From: a bacterium | GTDB lineage: Bacteria; Verrucomicrobiota; Verrucomicrobiia; Opitutales; UBA953 | Length of the DNA stretch: 6,519 nt | Reading direction: 5' to 3' | Assembly (NCBI GenBank): GCA_009926645.1 | Contig: RFOO01000063.1 | Coordinates: 1-6,519, forward strand | Shown here: positions 1-5,809 of the stretch, in pieces | Numbering within the stretch: position 1 is the first letter of the stretch | Layout of the letters: each line of letters starts with the position of its first letter | Made by a program: the position numbers and the translations under genes | Notes under the pieces: model-generated | What the model was told of the DNA's origin: nothing | The model's database searches: none | What the model saw: the letters and a program-made list of their open reading frames with translations, nothing else

Positions 1-738
1 GCGATGGTTTTGTCCTCATTCGCTTTTCGTTTTCTCGATTTTGGACATGGAGAATTAAAATTCATTGCCGATTTTGGATTTGGCGGACTCTTTTTCTTTG
101 GATCCATTTTAGCCCTAGTCATGACGGCTCAGCTACTTTTTGCTGAAATGGATAATCGCACAGCTCTAACTCTTCTCGCGAAGCCCGTAAGTCGGACCGA
201 GTTTCTGCTAGGAAAGTTTGCGGGTATTTGGATTGTCTTAGGACTCTTTGTCTTCGTCCTTTCGACCCTTCTGGGAGTGATGCTTTGGGGTCGTTGGCAG
301 GAGCTGGTTATTCTGGCTGAGCAAACGGCAAAAGTTGCACCGCAGTTTAGTCTCGAAGGGGTTTTCTCTCACGCACTTTTACAGTGGTTCCGACTGGGCG
401 TTGTCACCTCAATGGTTCTTCTTATTTCTACCATTGCTCGCACATTTCTTTTTGCGGTTGTTGTCGGTGCCATGACGATTGTGGCTGGTCAATTACAGTG
501 GCTTGCCCAAGAGGCCCTTTTTAAGCCTGCTGAATTAAACCCTTTCAGTCATGCCTTACTCTGGTTGGCTAGTCGTCTCTTACCTAATCTCCAACAATTC
601 AATATCGGTGATGCCTTAGCACTCGATCCGAGTGCCGTAGCGACGGGGGCGGTATCCGCAGCTATTCTTTCAGGCGGATTCTATCTCATCGCTTATCTGT
701 TTCTCGCGAGTTTGACCTTTCAGCGTCGCGAAATCTAA
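1..738 (+). CDS. ABC-2 type transporter permease, 5' end cut off by the window
   Basis: This is an integral inner-membrane subunit of an ABC exporter or ABC-2-like complex. It would pair with an ATPase, probably encoded just upstream. The frame is open to the left edge, so the real start and the usual first membrane helix are missing; the Met at base 4 is unlikely to be the start. Numbering from that Met, hydrophobic segments lie at about 27-47, 72-94, 131-145, 148-165 and 213-236. The stretch at 48-72, with an acidic start, RTALTLLAKPVSR and then EFLLGKF, is the cytoplasmic coupling segment typical of ABC-2 permeases (E..RT...LLAKPVSR.EFLLGK). The loop LLPNLQQFNI (192-201) and the basic C-terminal end FQRREI also fit. 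The substrate cannot be told. The stop codon is 2 bp before the next gene, which indicates cotranscription and a linked function. I am confident of the family but not of the cargo. Confidence 0.85.
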   Translation, partial: AMVLSSFAFRFLDFGHGELKFIADFGFGGLFFFGSILALVMTAQLLFAEMDNRTALTLLAKPVSRTEFLLGKFAGIWIVLGLFVFVLSTLLGVMLWGRWQELVILAEQTAKVAPQFSLEGVFSHALLQWFRLGVVTSMVLLISTIARTFLFAVVVGAMTIVAGQLQWLAQEALFKPAELNPFSHALLWLASRLLPNLQQFNIGDALALDPSAVATGAVSAAILSGGFYLIAYLFLASLTFQRREI

Positions 739-740
739 CG

Positions 741-1517
741 ATGTGGCATCGTGCAACATGGCTATTCGCAGGCACGCTACTTTTGGGCGCGGGAGTGTAT
801 TCTGAATCCTCCTGGCAAAAGATTCGACCTTCCGTTCCTGAAATTGGTCGTAAAGAAATCGAGCCATCCTTAGGGCAGGGTGTACTTTTAGGTATTCTCG
901 GTGGACTGCGTAACATTATCGCTGATGGCACGTGGATTCGTAGCTATGTTTACTGGGAAAAAAAGGATCGTGCTGCTTGCGAGGCCTTAATGCGAACGGC
1001 TTGTGCACTGGATCCACGTTCACGTTATTTTTGGGAGAACACAGGCTGCGTGATTGGCTATGACATGGCACATTGGGAAATTCGTCGTCGCGGTGGCTAC
1101 AATAAAGTTACTCGGGAAATCCAAGATGAAATTTTTAAGAAATATGCCCGCCACGGATTAACGGTTTTTGAAGAGGGCGTGAAATACACTGGTGGCAGTC
1201 CCAGCCTCTTAATTTCCGCAGGCCAACTTTCTGAAATTAAACTCAAAGATTCTCTCTTGGCTGCAGAGTATTATCGACGTGCAGCTGAGTCGAGAGGTGC
1301 CCCTTGGTTTGCTTACTTCCTTTGCGCTAAGTCTTATTGGGAGGGTGGAAAAAAAGTTGAGGCCTACCTCTGGTATCGAAAGCAGTATATTGAAAAATTA
1401 CTTCCGATGGAGGATGGTAGCCCCGATGATCTTAATCATTTACGCTATTTTGAGGAGGAACTTAACGTGCCTTTTTTACAGCGTATTCCTCGGCAAAAGT
1501 GGGAGAAAAAAATTTAG
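741..1517 (+). CDS. Membrane-anchored TPR-like helical protein, partner of the ABC permease
   Basis: This 258-residue protein has no certain function. Residues 5-20 form one hydrophobic segment after a short basic start (MWHR), which acts as a signal anchor or signal peptide and places the rest outside the inner membrane. Residues 49-75 contain LGGLRNIIADGTWIRSYVYW, which resembles the GG(F/L)R..(V/I)AD..W(I/L)R motif I associate with uncharacterised proteins of Verrucomicrobia and Planctomycetes. Helical TPR-like repeats follow at about 77-110 (ending ALDPRSRYFWE), 135-165, 172-184 (AAEYYRRAAES) and 188-216 (AYFLCAKSYWEGG.....YLWYRKQY). The start lies 2 bp after the permease stop with no Shine-Dalgarno, so translation is probably coupled. 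A role as a periplasmic scaffold or accessory of the ABC complex is inferred from position only. The 3' end overlaps the convergent topoisomerase gene by 4 bp. Confidence 0.8.
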   Translation: MWHRATWLFAGTLLLGAGVYSESSWQKIRPSVPEIGRKEIEPSLGQGVLLGILGGLRNIIADGTWIRSYVYWEKKDRAACEALMRTACALDPRSRYFWENTGCVIGYDMAHWEIRRRGGYNKVTREIQDEIFKKYARHGLTVFEEGVKYTGGSPSLLISAGQLSEIKLKDSLLAAEYYRRAAESRGAPWFAYFLCAKSYWEGGKKVEAYLWYRKQYIEKLLPMEDGSPDDLNHLRYFEEELNVPFLQRIPRQKWEKKI

Positions 1518-4231
1518 AAGGGATTGCCGTCGCTGGACTTTGCGTCGGAGTCGACTGCGGCCTTCTTTCCTGCTTTAGGTTTACGCGGAGGAAACTCAAA
1601 CCACCATCCTTTAGATTTGTCAGCTACGAGAAAGGCTTCAAAGCCACGGTTAGTGCGTCTAGAGATAAACTTTTTCAGAGGTGTCTTACCTTGATTCAAT
1701 AAACTCTTCACATCCTCGGGGGTAATCGATGCTTTGAGCATCTCGGCATTAAGGCTAAAAGTCTTCTTGGCTCCTGCAGCCAATGCTTTCTGGGGGCAGA
1801 CGCGGTATCCGGCCGAAGGTGTTTGTTGGACGGGTAAGCCAGAAATAGGGCAGAGGCCTAAGACGGGCCAATCGGCGTCGAAGGCATCGGGATTACCGTC
1901 TACACCTTCACGCGGCGGAAGGTGTAAGATAGCCTTCAGTCGTCCAGAAGGAGGCTTTGGCTTGGTTTTGCGCTTGGGCTTTTCTTCACCCTCATCCGAC
2001 GTCGTTGCTGCTTTATCTTTCCACGAAACGATGGAATCTTCATCGACTAAATCAATGAAGCCGGTGAAGTTTTTACCAGACTTCATGGATTTGAAATCGT
2101 GAAATGGTCCGATGCGACGTTTGGCGATCAGTTCAGCTAATTCAGCGGGAGTAACGGTATGTCCATTAATCCCAGCGTAGACAATCAGCATGGGTTTTTT
2201 GCCATCCGCTGAGCGATCCTGCGAAAAATAACTTTCTCCGTTAGTCAGTAGTGGCTTGTGATCAGTGGGGGAAAGAATTTCAGGCTGAACCACGGTGGGA
2301 GGAACTTCAGCACTTCCTTTTTCCACCATAATACGAACTTGATCCTTAATATCTTGGATGAACTTTTTGACCGATAGGTCACCGTGCTCGATTTGTTTGA
2401 GCTGATACTCCCACTCGCCTGTGAGCTGTGGTTCAGAAATAAAGGCTAAGCCTTTGGCATGAATAAACTGATGCAGTTGAAAAGCTTTCGCTAGGGGAAC
2501 GAGTTCCTTACCTTGGCGTTCAATATACTGATTATTGAGTAAACCTTCGATGGTTTGCGCACGCGTTGCTGGGGTCCCTAAACCACGTTCTTTCATCGCT
2601 TCAGCCAACGCTTCATCTTCCACTAGCTTGCCTGCATTTTCCATCGCCCCAAGAAGTGAGGCTTCATTGTAGCGAGCAGGAGGCTTGGTCGCATCTTGTT
2701 TCGTTTCGACTGCTTCTAGTTTCGCTTGGGGTGGGGTGCCATCGGCAGATTGGAGAGCGGGAAGGTTAGTTGAACCCTCCTTTTCTTCCTCGGCATCGGC
2801 TTCTTGACCCCAGACTGCACGCCAACCTGCGACCACCAAAACCTTACCAGTGGTGCGGAAAGTATGTTGACCGACGGCTGTGGTCCGCACGGTTTCCTCG
2901 AATTCTGCCATCGGGAAGAAAACTCCGATAAAACGACGTACAATCAGGTCAAAAATCTTTCTTTCCACCTCACTCATCTCACCTGGAATCGTCCCAGTCG
3001 GTACAATCGCGAAGTGATCGCTTACTTTTTTGTTATCAAAAACCCGTTTACCAGCCGATTTCACCCAACCTTGGGAGAGAACTTCGCGTGCATGGGTTCC
3101 CGCAGTGTGTCCATCAGACAGCGAGGATAAAACATTTTGAGCGTTCGCTACATAATCCTCGGGTAAATATTGTGAATCCGTTCGTGGATAGGTGACCGCC
3201 TTAAACTTTTCGTAAAGAGCTTGCGCAGCACCTAAAGTGGATTTGGCCGATAACCCGAATCGACGGTTAGCTTCACGTTGTAAACTGGTTAGGTCAAAAA
3301 GACGAGGAGCGCTTTCCTTCTTAGGTTTTCGCTCATCGGTGACAGTACCAACCCCGATGGACTGAGATTCTTCGGCAAGTTTTTTGGCTTGGGTCTCATC
3401 AAAAAAGCGTTCGGCTTCTTTGCGATCGGTGATTCCTGGAACTTGGGCTACACCTTTATACGGTCCTGCTTTAACCTGAAATGTTGCTTCAATTTTCCAA
3501 AATGTTTTGGGCTGAAAGGCGCGAATTTCTAATTCACGTTGCACAATTAACATCAGCGTTGGCGTTTGCACGCGTCCAACTGAGTAGGATTCATTACGAC
3601 GACCGCCGCCAATGCGAATGGTAGAAAAACGACTGGCATTCATACCTACTAACCAGTCGGCTTGAGCTCGTCCCACCGCTGAATCGAGAAGTCCCGCCTT
3701 GGCTTCGGCGGTGAGTAAGTGGGCGAAGCTGTCTTTGATCGCCTCTGCTGTCATACTGGTAAGCCAAAGACGTTTGATTGGTAACTGCCGTCCTGCTAAA
3801 ACATAAATTTGATGAAGAATTAATTCACCTTCACGTCCTGCATCGCAGGCATTGACAATCGCGCCAACGTCTGGGCGTTGGATTAGCTTTTTTAAGAGTT
3901 TATAGCGGGAACCATCTTGGCGATCACCCGTAATAATTTTTAAGATATCACTGGAGACGCTACCGTTGAACTTCTCAGGTAAAATGGGCAGATCTTTTAA
4001 GGACCACCGTTTATATTTCTCATCTAAATCTTGCGGGTCTTTGAGTCTCACTAAATGGCCGACCGCTGAACTGATGACCCATTCGTCATTTTCAAAAAAA
4101 TCATCCCGTTTGGATACTTTAAGAACTTTGGCAAGGTCCGCAGCAACCGAGGGTTTCTCGGCAATGACAAGAGTCTTGGAACCAGCGATGGCGGGTTCGA
4201 CGGAGGAGGTTTTGGTCGATTTCTTAGGCAT
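1514..4231 (-). CDS. topB: Type IA DNA topoisomerase, topoisomerase III (TopB) type
   Basis: This 905-residue cytoplasmic enzyme cuts one DNA strand through a 5'-phosphotyrosine, relaxes negative supercoils and resolves linked or recombining DNA. A Toprim domain (about 19-160) has IAEKPS (23-28, metal/catalytic Glu25) and DAGREGE (130-136). SVGRVQTPTL (217-226) and the active-site TYPRTDSQYLP (347-357, Tyr348) follow, then HFAIVPTG (406-413) and RGLGTPATRA (549-558). These are hallmarks of TopB rather than reverse gyrase. Beyond the core are two related C-terminal repeats (about 692-732 and 835-883, the second ending FEFPPR), separated by a Lys/Pro-rich linker (750-764). Between them, a zinc-finger-like segment keeps only Cys794 and Cys812. 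E. coli TopB has about 650 residues, so the tail is long. The start is the Met before a short basic, Ser-rich lead (MPKKSTKTSS) and lacks a Shine-Dalgarno. It lies 32 bp after the aminotransferase. It could alternatively be the cell's only relaxing type IA enzyme. Confidence 0.93.
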   Translation of the reverse strand: MPKKSTKTSSVEPAIAGSKTLVIAEKPSVAADLAKVLKVSKRDDFFENDEWVISSAVGHLVRLKDPQDLDEKYKRWSLKDLPILPEKFNGSVSSDILKIITGDRQDGSRYKLLKKLIQRPDVGAIVNACDAGREGELILHQIYVLAGRQLPIKRLWLTSMTAEAIKDSFAHLLTAEAKAGLLDSAVGRAQADWLVGMNASRFSTIRIGGGRRNESYSVGRVQTPTLMLIVQRELEIRAFQPKTFWKIEATFQVKAGPYKGVAQVPGITDRKEAERFFDETQAKKLAEESQSIGVGTVTDERKPKKESAPRLFDLTSLQREANRRFGLSAKSTLGAAQALYEKFKAVTYPRTDSQYLPEDYVANAQNVLSSLSDGHTAGTHAREVLSQGWVKSAGKRVFDNKKVSDHFAIVPTGTIPGEMSEVERKIFDLIVRRFIGVFFPMAEFEETVRTTAVGQHTFRTTGKVLVVAGWRAVWGQEADAEEEKEGSTNLPALQSADGTPPQAKLEAVETKQDATKPPARYNEASLLGAMENAGKLVEDEALAEAMKERGLGTPATRAQTIEGLLNNQYIERQGKELVPLAKAFQLHQFIHAKGLAFISEPQLTGEWEYQLKQIEHGDLSVKKFIQDIKDQVRIMVEKGSAEVPPTVVQPEILSPTDHKPLLTNGESYFSQDRSADGKKPMLIVYAGINGHTVTPAELAELIAKRRIGPFHDFKSMKSGKNFTGFIDLVDEDSIVSWKDKAATTSDEGEEKPKRKTKPKPPSGRLKAILHLPPREGVDGNPDAFDADWPVLGLCPISGLPVQQTPSAGYRVCPQKALAAGAKKTFSLNAEMLKASITPEDVKSLLNQGKTPLKKFISRRTNRGFEAFLVADKSKGWWFEFPPRKPKAGKKAAVDSDAKSSDGNPF

Positions 4232-4242
4232 GCGTGGGATGA

Positions 4243-4266
4243 TAACCGAAGGTCAAGGGTCGGTTA
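4243..4266 (-). other. Hairpin over the aminotransferase stop codon, upstream of topB
   Basis: A perfect 7-bp inverted repeat, TAACCGA / TCGGTTA (4260-4266 and 4243-4249), encloses a 10-base loop. The first arm begins with the TAA stop of the aminotransferase. Read in the minus direction, the second arm is followed by TCATCCCACGC and then the topB ATG, with no run of U. It is therefore not a standard Rho-independent terminator. It may be an mRNA processing or stability element, a weak attenuator, or chance. Confidence 0.4.
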
Positions 4267-5343
4267 CATTCCTTGCTCTGCGAAAGCATCATCCAAGGCC
4301 GCAATGAGCGTTGCAATGGTGGCATCCGTTTCATCGCCCATATTAGAGATACGGAATGTCTTACCTTTCAGTTTTCCGTAACCACCATCGATGACCAATT
4401 TATGGCGTGATTTTAGGGTCTTATTGAGACGCTCGAGGTCGACATTGCGATCGTTTTTGAAACAATTGAGACCGCGAGTGGCGTACTTGATTTCAGGAAG
4501 TAAGGTAAAGCCTTTGGCAAAACCCCATTCACGGACGCGTTCATTGAGTCGACGATGGCGCTCGTAGCGATTTTCTAAGCCCTCGGCTTCGACTTCGATG
4601 AGTCGCTGCTGCAATCCAAAGAGAAGGGAGATACAAGGGGTGGAAGGTGTCATGCCCTTGCTGTGGTTATCATGGAATTCAATCAGATCAAAATAGTAAC
4701 CGCGATCGGGACTTTGCTTGGCGCGCTCGCGGGCTCTCTCGCTGACCGCAAAAATAGCCAGTCCAGGAGGAAGAGCTAAGGCCTTTTGCGAACCAGTAAG
4801 TAAAATATCAATCCCGAGTTCATCTTTATGAATCGGCAAAGTGGAGAATGAACTGACCGAGTCGGCAATGGAGATAACGTCAGGGAACTCTCGTACCACG
4901 GCCATAATGTCAGCGATGGGAGAAAGGGTTCCTGTGGATGTTTCGGAGTGAATGAATGTAATGCAGTCAAATTTGCCCGTCGCTAAGGCTTTACGTACTG
5001 CTTCAGGGTCAACCGGCTTCCCCCATTCAAAAGAGAGGGCTTCGGCGTACTTTCCACAACGCTTGGCTACATCATTCCATTTATCAGAAAAAGCGCCATT
5101 CATGCAATTAAGCACGCCCTTGCGACAGACATTGCGGAGGGCACCCTCCATAACTCCCCATGCTGAGCTGGTGCCGAGATAGACTGGATCCTGGGTGAAG
5201 AACATTTTCTTCAGACGAGGTTGCATGTCTTCATAGAGAGCCACGAAGTCTTTGGAACGGTGTCCAATCATGGGTTTGCCCATGGCTTTGATGATAGACT
5301 CTGAAACAGTCAGAGGTCCTGGAATATAAAGACGGTAACTCAT
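4264..5343 (-). CDS. Class V PLP-dependent aminotransferase (alanine/serine-glyoxylate type)
   Basis: This 359-residue cytosolic fold-type I enzyme moves an amino group between an amino acid and a 2-oxo acid. Its length and motifs match the alanine-glyoxylate / serine-pyruvate aminotransferase family. An N-terminal PGPLTVS (8-14) and GHRS (27-30) bind substrate and cofactor. HSETSTGTL (132-140) is the family's H.E.STG loop. ADSVSS (160-165) gives Asp161, which pairs with the PLP ring nitrogen. GSQKALALPPGLA (184-196) holds Schiff-base Lys187. FRISNMGDET (330-339) gives Arg331 for the substrate carboxylate. No key residue is missing. Specificity is uncertain: alanine, serine or aspartate with glyoxylate, pyruvate or 2-oxoglutarate are all possible, since class V members in methanogens and the beta-hydroxyaspartate cycle (BhcA) use aspartate. 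The start ATG overlaps the panD stop as ATGA, so translation is coupled. The 27 nt before the start are nearly all pyrimidine in the mRNA, with no Shine-Dalgarno. Confidence 0.88.
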   Translation of the reverse strand: MSYRLYIPGPLTVSESIIKAMGKPMIGHRSKDFVALYEDMQPRLKKMFFTQDPVYLGTSSAWGVMEGALRNVCRKGVLNCMNGAFSDKWNDVAKRCGKYAEALSFEWGKPVDPEAVRKALATGKFDCITFIHSETSTGTLSPIADIMAVVREFPDVISIADSVSSFSTLPIHKDELGIDILLTGSQKALALPPGLAIFAVSERARERAKQSPDRGYYFDLIEFHDNHSKGMTPSTPCISLLFGLQQRLIEVEAEGLENRYERHRRLNERVREWGFAKGFTLLPEIKYATRGLNCFKNDRNVDLERLNKTLKSRHKLVIDGGYGKLKGKTFRISNMGDETDATIATLIAALDDAFAEQGM

Positions 5344-5741
5344 TGGTGGAAAGTGGAGAGAAGAGAAGAGGGTACTTCAGGGTTATCGAGACGAACAATA
5401 CGTTGATTGCGCTCCGCTAGGGTGACGGTTTTAGGTTTCCAGCTTTTGGCTTCTTCGGGGGTAACTTCAGCAAAAGTCATCACGACAAGCAAGTCCCCTG
5501 CTTTACCCAAATGGGCTGTCGCACCGTTAAGACATACCTGACGACTGCCCGCTGGAGCAGGGATGGCATAGGTTTCAAAACGTTCGCCCGTGGTAATATT
5601 TCCTACGAGGATTTTTTCGTAAGGCAGGGTGCCAACCAAGGCCATGAGTTCGGAGTCGATCGCCAGCGAACCTTCATAATCAGGGCGTGCACCGGTAACT
5701 TCGGCACGGAGTAATTTAGTGCGTAAAAGATGATAAAGCAT
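5340..5741 (-). CDS. panD: Aspartate 1-decarboxylase proenzyme
   Basis: PanD converts L-aspartate to beta-alanine, the precursor of pantothenate and coenzyme A. It is made as a proenzyme that cleaves itself between Gly24 and Ser25; the new Ser becomes the pyruvoyl cofactor. I chose the ATG at 5741 because it reproduces the E. coli numbering exactly: Lys9 (LRTKLLRA), Tyr22 and the YEGSLAID cleavage site at Gly24-Ser25. Further signs are TGERFETYAIPA (substrate-binding Arg and Tyr), CLNGATAHLGKAGDLLVVM (the core beta-barrel NGA motif) and the conserved tail EVTPEEAKSWKPKTV. The product is 133 residues, against 126 in E. coli; the extra is a short C-terminal tail. The frame stays open upstream to an ATG at 5798 and a TTG at 5801, so a 20-residue longer form is possible. 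A weak AGAAGGGA lies 12 nt before the chosen ATG. This is the first gene of the minus-strand cluster, divergent from lpxK. Confidence 0.93.
   Translation of the reverse strand: MLYHLLRTKLLRAEVTGARPDYEGSLAIDSELMALVGTLPYEKILVGNITTGERFETYAIPAPAGSRQVCLNGATAHLGKAGDLLVVMTFAEVTPEEAKSWKPKTVTLAERNQRIVRLDNPEVPSSLLSTFHQ
5355..5372. repeat. 18-base polypurine tract containing a 13-base mirror repeat
   Basis: The plus strand is purine only from 5355 to 5372, and 5358-5370 (GAGAAGAGAAGAG) reads the same in both directions on one strand. It lies within the last codons of panD, encoding the Ser/Leu-rich C-terminus. In the panD-aminotransferase mRNA it is a C/U-only run ending about 11 nt before the aminotransferase ATG, where a Shine-Dalgarno would normally be. 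Confidence 0.6.
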
Positions 5742-5809
5742 GTCCCTGAGCCGTCCCTTCTCAATCGGTTGGCTTGCCTGCGTCAAACAAGTTTGCATCA
5801 ATTTGTCTC
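5742..5809. promoter_or_regulatory. 68-bp divergent intergenic region between panD and lpxK
   Basis: This gap must contain, or lie close to, the promoters of both panD (minus) and lpxK (plus). No strong sigma-70 site is visible. Towards lpxK, TTGCCT (5774-5779) is followed after 17 bp by ATCAAT (5797-5802), a poor -10; if real, transcription would begin at about the lpxK ATG, giving a leaderless mRNA. Towards panD, TTGACG on the minus strand (5786-5781) is a good -35, but the bases 15-18 bp further on match a -10 poorly. The call rests mainly on the gene arrangement. Confidence 0.35.

Noticed and set aside
1549..1556. 8-bp palindrome AGTCGACT near the convergent gene ends
   Set aside because: It is too short for a terminator stem, has no loop or U-tract, and lies within topB codons. 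Chance is the simpler explanation.
1279..1702. Plus-strand open frames spanning the convergent junction
   Set aside because: They sit out of frame in the TPR-like gene and antisense to topB, with Ser/Arg/Leu-rich products typical of shadow frames.
1734..2102. Open frame of 122 codons on the plus strand, opposite topB
   Set aside because: It lies wholly antisense to the conserved C-terminal part of the topoisomerase, and its product shows no recognisable motif or hydrophobic pattern.
2566..3130. Further plus-strand and minus-strand open frames inside topB
   Set aside because: They overlap the strongly conserved topoisomerase frame and have no family features.
3824..3844. DAGREGE in the Toprim domain instead of the textbook DxDxE
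   Set aside because: This form is common in the TopB group, so it is not a lost catalytic site.
4250..4256. TTGACC on the minus strand as a -35 element for topB
   Set aside because: No -10-like hexamer lies 15-19 bp further on; that position falls on the topB start codon itself.
3966..4307. Open frame of 113 codons on the plus strand across the topB start
   Set aside because: It is antisense to the conserved Toprim domain of topB and to the end of the aminotransferase; its composition is that of a shadow frame.
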